Part shown: piece after piece, positions 1 through 7,800 of the stretch
How the letters are laid out: each line of letters opens with the position of its first letter
Numbering within the stretch: the first letter of the stretch is position 1
NCBI RefSeq assembly: GCF_003614185.1
Contig: NZ_KZ987724.1
Location: 4,946,017 to 4,997,851 of the forward strand
From: Paenibacillus aceti
Lineage (GTDB): Bacteria; Bacillota; Bacilli; Paenibacillales; Paenibacillaceae
DNA: 51,835 nucleotides
Direction of reading: 5' to 3'
Notes under the pieces: model-generated
Database searches by the model: none
Told to the model about the DNA's origin: nothing
What the model saw: only the letters and a program-made list of their open reading frames with translations
Position numbers and translations under genes: made by a program

Positions 1-85
1 TGGCATAAATTCCTGCATAAATGCAGGAATTTTACGAAAAATGAGGATATCCGGCTGAAAAACTGCATTTTTGCAGTTTTTCTTT
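1..85. repeat. Two units of a four-unit intergenic repeat (CTGCA family), cut by the window edge
   Basis: Two short palindromes are visible: CCTGCATAAATGCAGG at 12-27 and AACTGCATTTTTGCAGTT at 61-78, 49 bp apart. The same core and spacing recur at 12322-12505. In that complete copy four units occur, so these are probably the last two of an element that begins before the window. Function unknown. Confidence 0.6.
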
Positions 86-659
86 GTTACAGGGAGGAGG
101 AATCGTTATCGTGATCCAGACATGAGGCAATCGTGGGGCAAGAGCAAGATCTAGCTTACTGTGCATTAATATTGAATGTTTTCTTATAATGCTAAATGCG
201 GTTGATTCTGTCGTTTTATGTCCATTATCTGTGCTAAATCGAGGAAAATTTATGCAGTTTTTTCGTATATTTTGCGGATTCATCCTAGAATTTTTCAATT
301 CTGTTGCAAAGTCTAGTCCAAATCCGATGAATTGAAACTTTTTTCCTACTAATGTGACTTTATGGCCGTGCAAACGTTGTTCTTTTGTCCTATAATGTTA
401 AATAGTTACAGTAACAAACCTTACCAATATTCATCCTTTTTGCCTACTTCATGTCGCATAATTAATATTGTACGACATCATTCCCGTGGTGATCATTTTT
501 TATTCATATCGGCTAAATTGCGGCGTTATTCTACAGCTGAGTGGATGGTAGTTTCTTGAAAACTTGATGATGGGAGCAGGGGTCATACAAGAGGCGGTAC
601 GTGAGTTTCGAGAAATGTAACTGGAGCTTCAGACAGACTAAGGTTTTAGGGGGATAAAC
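86..659. other. Noncoding stretch, no gene recognised
   Basis: About 570 bp without a convincing gene. Short open frames on both strands have no good ribosome binding site and no recognisable protein. A TATAAT hexamer sits at 391-396 but lacks a good -35 partner. I see no riboswitch or terminator here. Confidence 0.5.
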
Positions 660-1280
660 GTGGTCGTATCAGCTGATCTTATAAAACAACTGTATATCGA
701 TAAACATTCGGATATGGCGTCCTGGATCAAGTTATTGTTGTACAAGCATCCCGAGACTTACCATCATTCCGTAAGAGTGGCGATGCTGGCTGAGAAAATA
801 GCGAAACCGCTTGAGCTAAGTAATGCAGATAAGGAACAACTGGTCCGGGGCTGCTTCCTGCATGATATAGGGAAATCGATGATCCCTCGAGAGGTTATTC
901 TGCAGAGTGAATCGTTATCGGAGACCCAGCGGGAGATTATTAAATTGTACCCCATTATCGGGGCTGAGATGATTGAGAGCAATCCAGGCTTCGGATCGGA
1001 AATTAGCAAGATCGTTAAATACCATCAGGAGAGATGGGATGGCAGCGGTTATCCCGAGCCCGACTCACCCCTCCTCTAGGGAATACGCCGGTCTTAAACG
1101 CGCCACTAACTATCGAAACTGGAATACTACCGGTTTTCTTCTATAGTAGTCTTGTCTATGTTCCTTGGGGAGACGAAGATAGAAATATTGAAGCAGTGTG
1201 GGACCAAGTTCGATCCTGATGTGGTGCATGCTTTGATCAAGTTGCCAGATCAGGTGCTGAATATTTTCTCAATAGACTAG
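660..1280 (+). pseudogene. HD-GYP/HD domain phosphohydrolase, disrupted
   Basis: The GTG start at 660 follows AGGGGGATAAAC. The first 132 residues show an HD domain: HHSVRVAMLAEKIA, the metal-binding HDIGK, and the HD-GYP-type YHQERWDGSGYP. The frame then runs into unrelated codons and stops at 1079. About 90 bases later, around 1179-1280, another frame restores a family-like tail (LKQCGTKFDPDVVHAL to a stop). The stretch normally joining the two, with the second half of the HD-GYP core, is replaced by about 110 bases that encode nothing recognisable. Intact members hydrolyse cyclic di-GMP or act as HD phosphohydrolases; this copy should be inactive, although a truncated HD protein could still be made. 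The pseudogene call rests on the two family-like ends lying in different frames. Confidence 0.75.
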
Positions 1281-1299
1281 AAAAAGGAGGGGGACAATA

Positions 1300-1647
1300 A
1301 TGCACAGAGGTCCGCAAATACCTGAGTATCCAGATGTGAGTGACAGGGAGCTTCAAGCTGTCGTAGAGCGAGACAAGAGAGTCATTTCCATGCAGGTTAC
1401 ACTGTCCCTGGATTGTGAGCAGCCTTTGCAGCGGATCTGTATGATCGACGCCAAGCTTAGAGCAGTTTATCAGGTGCTGGACAGTAATCCGAAGGTACCG
1501 ACATGGCTTGGGAAGGAAGCGAGCAGCGAGGTTTACCGTACCTCTTGGCTTATTGCGACAGATACAGAGCCGGAGTACATCAAACGGTGGGTTGAGCTTA
1601 TGCTGGATGTGAACCAGGTAGAAATTGCAGAGTATCCATACCGATAA
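1300..1647 (+). CDS. Hypothetical protein, 115 aa
   Basis: Start ATG 1300 is preceded by AAAAAGGAGGGGGAC, a strong ribosome binding site. The protein is soluble, without signal peptide or membrane segment. It contains one mixed charged region around residues 15-50 (DRELQAVVERDKRVISMQVT) and ends in EIAEYPYR. I do not recognise the family. It lies 19 bases after the HD-GYP remnant, so the two were probably one operon. A bidirectional terminator closes it and the convergent thi operon. Coding status is supported by the ribosome binding site, length and clean stop; function is unknown. Confidence 0.65.
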   Translation: MHRGPQIPEYPDVSDRELQAVVERDKRVISMQVTLSLDCEQPLQRICMIDAKLRAVYQVLDSNPKVPTWLGKEASSEVYRTSWLIATDTEPEYIKRWVELMLDVNQVEIAEYPYR

Positions 1648-1698
1648 AAAAACCAGCCGAAAGTGACGACAGGGGTCATTTCACAGCGGCTGGTTTTT
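1646..1698. terminator. Bidirectional terminator between convergent genes
   Basis: CCAGCCG at 1653-1659 pairs with CGGCTGG at 1687-1693. The stem is flanked by an A run on the left and TTTTT on the right, so it can end transcripts from both sides. The right arm lies inside the last codons of the thiZ-like gene. Confidence 0.85.
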
Positions 1699-2490
1699 GT
1701 GCATTTGTACGCGCATTTGTGCGGTGATATCACGCTTAAGCTCCAGGAAGCGCGGGTCATCAAGGAGTTGCTCTGTACGGGGACGGGTAAAAGGTACATC
1801 AATTCTGTGCAGCACCGTAGCGGGCCTGCTTGAGAATAAATAAATGCTGTCCGACAGCATAAGAGCTTCCTCTACGCTGTGTGTAATCATTAACACGGTA
1901 CGCTGGTTCTCTTCCCAGATATCGAGCAACCAGCGCTGCATATCGCTTCGGGTCAGCGCATCGAGGGCGCTGAACGGTTCATCCAGCAGAAGCACCTCTT
2001 GCGGTGCGAGCAGTCCGCGCAGAAATGAAGCACGCTGCTGCATGCCGCCGGACAGCTTATGCGGATAAGCCTGCGCGAATTCGGCTAATCCCGCTCTGCC
2101 GAGCCAGGCCTGTGCTTCTTCACGCGCCGCCTTGATGGGCATGCCCGCGATCTCCCGGGCCAGTGTGATATTGTCGAGCGTGCTCCGCCAAGGGAACAGC
2201 GCAGGCTTCTGCGGGACATAGCTAATATGTCCGCGTTCACCTGTGACGTCCTTGCCATGCAGCAGTATTTTACCGCTGTCCGGTTTGACCAGGCCTCCGA
2301 TCACGTGGAAGAGCGTGCTCTTGCCACAGCCAGATGGCCCGATGATGGACACAAACTTCCCGTTCGGCACGGTGAGTGAAATTTGATTCAATACCGGAAG
2401 ACTCTGCCTGCGCTCGCGGAAAGCCAGATGGGCTGCTTCAATTTCCAGAGCAGATGAAGTCGTTGCTTGCAAATTCGTATTTGAGTTCAT
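1681..2490 (-). CDS. thiZ: ABC transporter ATP-binding protein, thiamine precursor (HMP/FAMP) uptake
   Basis: A 269-residue nucleotide-binding subunit of the nitrate/sulfonate/taurine-type ABC family. Visible motifs are Walker A GPSGCGKST (residues 51-59), the Q-loop region SYVPQKPALFPW, signature LSGGMQQR, Walker B VLLLDEPFSALD, and the switch histidine in MITHSVEEAL. It powers import through the permease encoded just upstream (22-base gap). The family alone would not fix the substrate. The TPP riboswitch ahead of the operon and the NMT1/THI5-like binding protein point to hydroxymethylpyrimidine or formylaminopyrimidine, the thiamine precursors carried by ThiXYZ. The last codons are part of the terminator stem. 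Confidence 0.88.
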   Translation of the reverse strand: MNSNTNLQATTSSALEIEAAHLAFRERRQSLPVLNQISLTVPNGKFVSIIGPSGCGKSTLFHVIGGLVKPDSGKILLHGKDVTGERGHISYVPQKPALFPWRSTLDNITLAREIAGMPIKAAREEAQAWLGRAGLAEFAQAYPHKLSGGMQQRASFLRGLLAPQEVLLLDEPFSALDALTRSDMQRWLLDIWEENQRTVLMITHSVEEALMLSDSIYLFSSRPATVLHRIDVPFTRPRTEQLLDDPRFLELKRDITAQMRVQMHKNQPL

Positions 2491-2512
2491 GGTTGAAGCC
2501 CCTCTCGTTAGA

Positions 2513-3277
2513 TCATCTTTCGGACGGATGGTAGCGGATAAGCCATTTCTCGAGCAAAGAGATAAGCAGGAACATGGCGAGACTGATCGTTACAATGATG
2601 GCGATGGCAACGAAGATCCGATCTGTACGAAAGGATGATTTCTGCAGCATCATATAGTATCCGATCCCTTTGCTAGCCCCGATCCATTCCGCAATAATCG
2701 CGCCCATCACACTGTAGGTAGCGGCGATCTTCGCGCCGGACATTATGGCTGGCAGTGCATAAGGCACCTCCAGCTTAATGAAGATATCCCACTTGGAAGC
2801 TCCAGCCATCCGCATGTAATCCAGCATAACGTGGTCAGTCCGGCTCAGTCCATCCATTGCGGCTACTGCGATCGGGAAGAAGCAGACCAGCGTAATGACG
2901 ATGATCTTGGGCAGGATTCCGAAGCCGAACCAGATCATAAGCAGCGGTGCCAGGGCAATGATTGGCACGTTCTGGCTAAGAATGATCAGCGGATAGAGCG
3001 CCTTGCGGAGAAAAGGGATATAATGCAGCGTAAAAGCGACCAGTAGACCGACCGCCGTTCCGATAGAGAAGCCCAGCAGCATAAGCTTCAGCGTAGCTTG
3101 GGTATGCGTCCATAATCCCGCTCCTTCGGCCGCGGCTTCGCGCGAGATATCAGTCGGGCTGGGCAGCATCCATTTATCGATTTGGAACAGCGATGTAGCT
3201 ATCTGCCAGATAAAGAGAAACAAGATGACCGCCAGAAGAGGCGGCCATACATTGCTCCAGATGCGCCGGATATTCAT
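2513..3277 (-). CDS. thiX: ABC transporter permease, thiamine precursor uptake
   Basis: A 254-residue membrane subunit of the binding-protein-dependent transport family. Six or so hydrophobic segments are visible, with the first at residues 11-30. The cytoplasmic EAA-type loop reads GLSRTDHVMLDYMRMAGASKWDIFIKLEVPYALP in pieces, with the conserved A-G near residue 160. This loop docks the ATPase. Its start overlaps the stop of the preceding thiamine-binding gene by four bases (ATGA), so the two are translationally coupled. The substrate assignment follows from the TPP riboswitch and the ThiY-like binding protein, not from the permease sequence. Confidence 0.87.
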   Translation of the reverse strand: MNIRRIWSNVWPPLLAVILFLFIWQIATSLFQIDKWMLPSPTDISREAAAEGAGLWTHTQATLKLMLLGFSIGTAVGLLVAFTLHYIPFLRKALYPLIILSQNVPIIALAPLLMIWFGFGILPKIIVITLVCFFPIAVAAMDGLSRTDHVMLDYMRMAGASKWDIFIKLEVPYALPAIMSGAKIAATYSVMGAIIAEWIGASKGIGYYMMLQKSSFRTDRIFVAIAIIVTISLAMFLLISLLEKWLIRYHPSER

Positions 3278-3567
3278 GGACGATACTTCTCCGTGAGCTT
3301 GTCCATGCTGGCGCCTTCCGGGTTATAGTAAATTTTAACCTGAGAGATGACATTTCGGCTGCCAAACTCGATAAGAGCTTCGTTCATTTTTTTAATGATA
3401 TCCAGCAATTGATCCAGCTCGCCTTCCATCGTCGTCTCCAGCGGATTTACCTGATATTTCACGCCAGAGGCTTGAATGACCTCGATCGCCCGGTCCACAT
3501 AGGGAATGGAATCCTCTCCGTTCGGTGTCTTCGGAATAATCTGAACACTAACCAATGCATTTGCCAC
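3274..3567 (-). CDS. Thiamine-binding protein, MTH1187/YkoF-type (DUF77)
   Basis: A short protein of the thiamine-binding MTH1187 family: MANALVSVQIIPKTPNGED at the start, then EVIQASGVKYQVNPLETT, and MEGELDQLLDIIKKM. These give the ferredoxin-like beta-alpha-beta fold that assembles into oligomers and binds thiamine or pyrimidine precursors. I chose GTG at 3567 because homologues begin at this MANALVS point and AGAGAGG lies upstream; an in-frame TTG at 3597 would add 10 unlikely residues. It sits between the binding protein and permease genes. A paralogue of the same family is at 32006-32305. Confidence 0.82.
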   Translation of the reverse strand: MANALVSVQIIPKTPNGEDSIPYVDRAIEVIQASGVKYQVNPLETTMEGELDQLLDIIKKMNEALIEFGSRNVISQVKIYYNPEGASMDKLTEKYRP

Positions 3568-3623
3568 TATCGCACACATCCTCTCTTTACAATTCAATAT
3601 GAAAAAAGGACTTCTCTAACTGC

Positions 3624-4655
3624 TTATTCCGGCAGGAAATCATTCGTATAAGCGGCATCCGTATCGAGCGGTTTCTCGATCAGCTTCTTCTCATACATCC
3701 AGTCGGAGTAATTCTGCCACACTGATTGTTTCTGTTCACCCCAGCGTGCGGCATCGTCCTGATATTTCGGGCTGAGCCATTTCTGGCTGGCCATAATAAG
3801 GTCTTTATCCAGCTCAGGCACGGCCTTCAGCAGAATATCGGCAGCTTCTTCAGGATGCTCAATCGTATATTGATAGCCTTTGGAGGTCGCCCGCAGGAAG
3901 GATTTGATCAGCTCGGGATCATCCTTGATCTGTTGCTCGTTGGTCGTAATGACCGGTGTATAATAGTCCAGCTTATCCGAATAATCCTTCACATAGAGCA
4001 TATCCAGCGGTTCACCGCGCAGCTCGGCCTCAATCCCGGTCCAGGCGTAGAAGATCCAGGCAAAGTCGATATCTCTCTTCACGGCAGTGAAGAAGTCAGC
4101 TTCGCCCATATTGATGATATTCACCTTACTGACATCCGCGCCCTCGATATCCATGATGGAGCTCATTACCGCTTCTTCGACCGGGGAACCCCAGCCTCCA
4201 TAGGTTTTCCCTTCGAAATCTTTAGGGGATTTGATGTTCCGGTCTACAGGCGCTGCGAAGCCGGAAGTATTATGCTGAATCACCGCAGCAATCGAGACGA
4301 GCGGAACCCCTTGAGTTCGTCCTTGGGTGACGCTCTCCTGATAGCTGATACCAAAAGGCACTTCGCCAGAAGCGACCATCGCATCCGCACCTCCGGAGCC
4401 AGGCATCAGGATGTCTACCTTCAAGCCTTCTTCCTCGTAGAAGCCTTTGGCTTGAGCGACATAGAGGCCGGTATGATTCGTATTCGGACTCCAGTCCAGC
4501 ACAAATTTAACGTCGCGTAGTTCCTTGGTTTCCCCGTTACTTGCCGCTTTTCCGTCGGCTGTCGGGGTGGTTTCAGAATTTTTTGCCGTGCCACAGCCTG
4601 CGAGTAAGACTAGCATGCAGGATAGGATCAGCAGGGTCCATTTTGATCGATGCAA
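3624..4655 (-). CDS. thiY: ABC transporter substrate-binding lipoprotein, NMT1/THI5-like
   Basis: A 343-residue extracellular binding protein. The signal peptide ends in a lipobox LLAGC with Cys21 as the lipidated residue. A low-complexity linker follows, then the NMT1/THI5 domain beginning VKFVLDWSPNTNHTGLYVAQ. It also contains KGFYEEEGLKVDILMPGSGG and the pocket-region stretch SYQESVTQ. Family members bind formylaminopyrimidine or hydroxymethylpyrimidine. Translation starts at TTG 4655, the only start well spaced from AAAGGAGGAATAACA. It is the first gene after the TPP riboswitch and terminator, so it is expected to be switched off when TPP is plentiful. A repeat element lies between the terminator and this gene. 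Confidence 0.88.
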   Translation of the reverse strand: MHRSKWTLLILSCMLVLLAGCGTAKNSETTPTADGKAASNGETKELRDVKFVLDWSPNTNHTGLYVAQAKGFYEEEGLKVDILMPGSGGADAMVASGEVPFGISYQESVTQGRTQGVPLVSIAAVIQHNTSGFAAPVDRNIKSPKDFEGKTYGGWGSPVEEAVMSSIMDIEGADVSKVNIINMGEADFFTAVKRDIDFAWIFYAWTGIEAELRGEPLDMLYVKDYSDKLDYYTPVITTNEQQIKDDPELIKSFLRATSKGYQYTIEHPEEAADILLKAVPELDKDLIMASQKWLSPKYQDDAARWGEQKQSVWQNYSDWMYEKKLIEKPLDTDAAYTNDFLPE

Positions 4656-4720
4656 TGTTATTCCTCCTTTAAGTATCTAGATCCGCAGCCTGTTCTTGAG
4701 GAAGTCATAGCAGCAACTTT

Positions 4721-4903
4721 TAACGAAATGTGGTATCGCTATTTGCCCCCAAAGAGGCCTTAGAAAATGGTAACGAAACTGGGTAACGCTATTGGGCGAA
4801 TTTAGTGTTTAAAGTACGGTTTTTTCCCTGAATAACGATATGGTGTTTCGTTAAAATTTTTTTGCCGCTGTGTTTGAGGTCATAGCGCTCTGTAGTTTCG
4901 TTA
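4721..4903. repeat. Four-unit intergenic repeat (AACGAAAC family), copy 1
   Basis: Two forward units, TAACGAAATGTGGTATCGCT at 4721 and TAACGAAACTGGGTAACGCT at 4771, are followed by two reverse-complement units at 4831-4853 and 4881-4903 (ending GTTTCGTTA). Unit spacing is 50-60-50 bp. The element lies inside the leader of the thi operon, after the riboswitch terminator. Related copies are at 7174-7310 and 31714-31896. Confidence 0.8.
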
Positions 4904-4907
4904 GACG

Positions 4908-4933
4908 AAAAAAAGCGCCCCGGATCGGGACGC
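4908..4933 (-). terminator. Riboswitch-controlled terminator of the thi operon
   Basis: On the minus strand, GCGTCCCG (4926-4933) pairs with CGGGGCGC (4915-4922, one G-U pair) across a three-base loop and is followed by seven T. It lies about 40 bases after the TPP aptamer and before the first gene, as expected for transcription control. Confidence 0.88.
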
Positions 4934-4973
4934 ATAGGTGCATGGATAATATGAATAGAGCTTCATATCTGCA

Positions 4974-5066
4974 TTTCTTCCTACGCTGGCATTACCCAGA
5001 TCAGGTTAAAGGGTCAGTATCTTAACGGGATACAATCTCAGCCGGCCTACTCCAGCCCCCCTGAAC
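4974..5066 (-). promoter_or_regulatory. TPP riboswitch (thi box)
   Basis: Read on the minus strand, the conserved elements occur in order: GGCTGAGATTGTATCCC, ACCCTTTAACCTGATCTGGG, and TAATGCCAGCGTAGG. These are the pyrimidine-binding CUGAGA and the pyrophosphate-binding CCUGAUCUGGGUAAUGCCAGCGUAGG segments of the TPP aptamer. It controls thiY and the genes downstream through the terminator at 4908-4933. The CUGAGA side is at 5035-5045 and the P1 start near 5062. Confidence 0.96.
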
Positions 5067-5091
5067 TATTTAACTGCGGATTACAATTGCC

Positions 5092-5120
5092 ATTATAGTT
5101 CCATGCCAAGGATATGTCCA
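5092..5120 (-). promoter_or_regulatory. SigA-type promoter of the thi operon
   Basis: On the minus strand, TGGACA (5115-5120) and TATAAT (5092-5097) are 17 bp apart. The start point would fall near 5085, about 20 bases before the TPP aptamer. Confidence 0.75.
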
Positions 5121-5207
5121 GTTAGAAAAATGCAAGGATGAACTATCACTTCGCTCCGCCGCTACTTGTTCTGGTGGTCAATCTTGTTTAAGATATGGAT
5201 AAATCAG

Positions 5208-5732
5208 TCATGCTTCTGGATTAGCGGTGCTCATGCCAGTCTCTGTGGTCACATCGCGGTATTTCCTCAGCATATAGAGCCGCCAGCGAACAATCATGCC
5301 GAAGGCCAGGATGAAGAATAACGATCCGGTCTGCAGAATAGACACATATTGCTCTATAACCTCATGCAGCAGGAGCCGAATGACGAGCAGGCCGATCAGA
5401 ATGAAGGCGAAACCGCTCGATCTCTTGGCAAACACCTGTCCGTCCTTCATCTCGAAGTGAGTGGTGCGGATTAACGGATAGGAGAATAAGAGCCAGCCAG
5501 CGGCAAAAGCGATGAGTCCATACAGGATAGGAATCCGCATCTGCGGTTCGACGAACATCGCGAAGCCGGTTGCCATACCCAGTGGTGGCATCACAATCTT
5601 CTTGATTGTAACTGGTCGATTACTGGCCTTAAGCCGGATGATGATGACGGATACGGCCATCATGATCATGAATGTCGTTGCCAGAATGCGCATATAAAAA
5701 GGGCTGATGAAGTCCACATTGATGAAATCCAT
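5208..5732 (-). CDS. ccdC: CcdC-type membrane protein
   Basis: A 174-residue protein with about five hydrophobic segments (around residues 13-32, 47-62, 67-85, 107-124, 134-150). It matches the CcdC domain pattern: VTIKKIVMPPLGMATGFAMF, then RIPILYGLIAFAAGWLLFSYPL, then MKDGQVFAKRSSGFAFIL, and RWRLYMLRKY near the end. In Bacillus subtilis the gene lies with ccdA, which acts in cytochrome c maturation, but CcdC itself is not essential there. Here it stands alone with a ribosome binding site GAAGAAGGGA before ATG 5732. The role is inferred from family membership only. Confidence 0.8.
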   Translation of the reverse strand: MDFINVDFISPFYMRILATTFMIMMAVSVIIIRLKASNRPVTIKKIVMPPLGMATGFAMFVEPQMRIPILYGLIAFAAGWLLFSYPLIRTTHFEMKDGQVFAKRSSGFAFILIGLLVIRLLLHEVIEQYVSILQTGSLFFILAFGMIVRWRLYMLRKYRDVTTETGMSTANPEA

Positions 5733-5972
5733 AATAAATTCCCTTCTTCAATAAAATATTTTAGTGTAACCCCTGAAGCTTGAAAATTCACGGAGTTGTT
5801 GCGAGATCATTATATCATAAATACGTAGTGTGATAATAATTATTGACAAAAAGTAGAGGTAATGATCACCTCGGTGGATATTACGTGTTTTTGCCGAATG
5901 CACCAACTGGACCGATCAGCAAGTATCGGACTGGAGAATATACAGAAAATCATAGGGAGAGGAATGAAGAAT

Positions 5973-7028
5973 ATGACGTATTTTGGTCTGAAGGATGAAT
6001 TGCCATTCTATGTAGGTACATACGCGAAAGCAGAGGAGCCGGGAATTTACTTATGTGGCTTGGATCGTCAGACGGGGGCGCTGCGTATTGTCCATCATTT
6101 CGCTGGGATATTGAATCCGTCTTTTGTCAGGGTGAACCCTGAAGCTACACGACTCTATGCGGTGAGCGAGCAGGGGGAAGGGCGCCTGGTTAGCTACAAG
6201 ATCGATCCGGCCAACGGAGAACTGACAGCGCTGGCTTCATTGTCGTCGGAGGGGGCGGACCCATGTCATCTTGACTTGCTGCCATCCGGTGACGTAATCG
6301 TATCGAACTATTCGAGTGGGGTCGTGAGTCGCTACGCCCTTGGGGAGCAAGGGGAAGCGGCCCATATGACGGCAAAGGCGCAGCAGGTTGGCACCGGTCC
6401 GATCGCGGATCGCCAGGAGAAGGCGCATGCCCACAGCGCTGTCGCTGACGGGGAAGGAAAATATGCTTACGCATCAGATTTGGGTGCTGATAAAGTTTTT
6501 GTTTATAGTCTGCAGGAGGGCGGTCTAGCTCCCCATGGCGAGGTGGCGCTTCCGCCGGGAGCAGGGCCAAGGCATTTCGTACTCCATCCGAACGGACGAT
6601 ATGCCTATGGAATTAACGAGCTGAACAATACGATTACGATCTATAGTTATAACCGGGACGCAGGAATCCTGGAGATCATCGATCATTCTGTTACGATCCC
6701 GGAGGATTTCACGGGGGAGAGCTATCCGGCGGATATCCATCTGTCTGAGGATGGACGTTATCTATATGGCTCCAATCGCGGACATGACAGCATTGTGAGA
6801 TTTGCAATCGATGCGGCGACAGGTAAGCTTAGCGACCCGGACTGGACTTCAACGGGAGGCAGCTGGCCGCGGAATTTCGCTGTGCTGAGCGATTATGTAC
6901 TGGTCGCGAACCAATTCAGCGGGAATATTGTATCATTCAAGCGCGATGCTGAGACTGGCAAGCTGGAGACGACTGGACAAGAGCTGGCCGTAAGCCAGGC
7001 TTCATGCATTGCACCAGTGTTAGGCTAA
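5973..7028 (+). CDS. pgl: 6-phosphogluconolactonase, seven-bladed propeller type
   Basis: A lactonase of the YkgB/Pgl beta-propeller family, expected to hydrolyse 6-phosphogluconolactone in the oxidative pentose phosphate pathway. Blade-like repeats recur: YVGTYAKAEEPGIYLCGLD, LNPSFVRVNPEATRLYAVSE, DPCHLDLLPSGDVIVSNYSS, HAHSAVADGEGKYAYASDLG, GAGPRHFVLHPNGRYAYGIN, and YPADIHLSEDGRYLYGSNRG. The PRHF and HAHSA segments are the conserved active-site region. I chose ATG 5973 because AGGGAGAGG (5954-5962) is well placed for it; ATG 5964 is too close, and the open frame reaches back to 5862 without a ribosome binding site. It is monocistronic and ends at a strong terminator. Confidence 0.88.
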   Translation: MTYFGLKDELPFYVGTYAKAEEPGIYLCGLDRQTGALRIVHHFAGILNPSFVRVNPEATRLYAVSEQGEGRLVSYKIDPANGELTALASLSSEGADPCHLDLLPSGDVIVSNYSSGVVSRYALGEQGEAAHMTAKAQQVGTGPIADRQEKAHAHSAVADGEGKYAYASDLGADKVFVYSLQEGGLAPHGEVALPPGAGPRHFVLHPNGRYAYGINELNNTITIYSYNRDAGILEIIDHSVTIPEDFTGESYPADIHLSEDGRYLYGSNRGHDSIVRFAIDAATGKLSDPDWTSTGGSWPRNFAVLSDYVLVANQFSGNIVSFKRDAETGKLETTGQELAVSQASCIAPVLG

Positions 7029-7060
7029 GTGCAGAACTGGACTAATACCATTTGAACCGA

Positions 7061-7108
7061 CAGGCAGGTTGAAGAGCGACTTAGCTCATCTGACCTGCCT
7101 GTTTTTTT
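7061..7108 (+). terminator. Terminator after the lactonase gene
   Basis: CAGGCAGGTT (7061-7070) pairs with GACCTGCCTG (7092-7101), followed by seven T. Confidence 0.88.
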
Positions 7109-7173
7109 GATCGGGGCTGGGCTGGAGCTGCATGTAAGACCTTGAAAATGCAAAACAGGCGGCTGCTTTATTG

Positions 7174-7310
7174 TAACGAAACTAAACTAGGTATCGCTAT
7201 TTGTACCAAAAGGAGCAATTTAAGATTTTAACGAAACTGGGTATCGTTATTGGGGCAAATCAGGGGCTAAATGCGGATTTTTACCGAAATAGCGATATGG
7301 TGTTTCTTTA
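7174..7310. repeat. Intergenic repeat (AACGAAAC family), copy 2
   Basis: Forward units at 7174-7202 and 7229-7251 and one reverse unit at 7287-7310. The first carries a 6-bp internal expansion, but unit ends keep the 49 and 59 bp spacing. A fourth unit is not clear. It lies between the lactonase terminator and the sulfate promoter. Confidence 0.75.
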
Positions 7311-7438
7311 GAGCTCAGGAAGACCTCCATAGCCATAATGCGGGTGGGGCTGCTCGCGAGATGAGACAAAGAGTGGAGCAATCCGGTCGAAAAAATGGGA
7401 CTAAATTCGCAATATTGATTTTCCAACTAAAAAAGTGT

Positions 7439-7467
7439 TTGACAAGAATACCCAGTACATATAAAAT
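7439..7467 (+). promoter_or_regulatory. Promoter of the sulfate uptake operon
   Basis: TTGACA (7439-7444) and TAAAAT (7462-7467) are 17 bp apart. The expected start, near 7474, precedes the folded leader at 7522-7607. TAGGAATAATT at 7491-7501 lies just downstream and could belong to a sulfur regulator site, but I cannot confirm that. Confidence 0.65.
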
Positions 7468-7521
7468 AACACCATAACATACTAAACAGGTAGGAATAAT
7501 TAAAGATGTTCTCACCGTACA

Positions 7522-7607
7522 GACGGAGGAACGCTCTACTTGCCTAGGCAGACACGGGTAGCGGCTCGGTTTGACCGTTTGGGAGCAGGGCGTTTCCTCC
7601 GTCTTTT
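7522..7607 (+). promoter_or_regulatory. Structured leader RNA with terminator-like closing stem
   Basis: GACGGAGGAACGC (7522-7534) pairs with GCGTTTCCTCCGTC (7590-7603), leaving one bulge, and TTTT follows. Inside are two further arms: CTAC/GTAG (7536-7539 with 7558-7561, enclosing the palindrome TGCCTAGGCA) and GCTC/GAGC (7564-7567 with 7583-7586, enclosing CGGT/ACCG). This makes a three-way junction ended by a U run. It matches no riboswitch class I can name. It lies between the promoter and sbp and may control sulfate uptake. Confidence 0.55.
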
Positions 7608-7647
7608 GTTATAAGAAGCTACGCCATTAAATCGCGGTCACTTGTCC

Positions 7648-7767
7648 TTGAACGGAGTGCTGGCGGCGGTCGGATTAGATGAAGCTGATTTGCTTCGTAG
7701 ATTTGAGGCGGACTTTTTGAACAACTATATACGGTCGGGGAAAGGAAAGTTCCTGCTAGCTTGGTAA
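7648..7767 (+). CDS. Possible small protein or gene remnant, 39 aa
   Basis: An open frame between the leader hairpin and sbp, with candidate start TTG 7648 and stop TAA 7765-7767. The product reads LNGVLAAVGLDEADLLRRFE and then ADFLNNYIRSGKGKFLLAW. It is rich in paired charged and hydrophobic residues and looks like real protein, but no ribosome binding site precedes it. The open frame extends upstream to a stop at 7611. It may be the C-terminal remnant of a lost gene or a leader peptide. I do not recognise a family. Confidence 0.3.
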   Translation: MNGVLAAVGLDEADLLRRFEADFLNNYIRSGKGKFLLAW

Positions 7768-7800
7768 GGCAAAATAATACGGGAGATGGGGAGTGATACG

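Noticed and set aside
362-559. A 65-codon frame before the HD-GYP remnant
   Set aside because: Start has no ribosome binding site and the composition is that of AT-rich noncoding DNA.
7271-7477. A 68-codon frame before the sulfate promoter
   Set aside because: It starts inside a repeat unit, overlaps the promoter and lacks a ribosome binding site.
7522-7607. SAM, T-box or cobalamin riboswitch before sbp
   Set aside because: None of the conserved core sequences is present; only the stems are clear.
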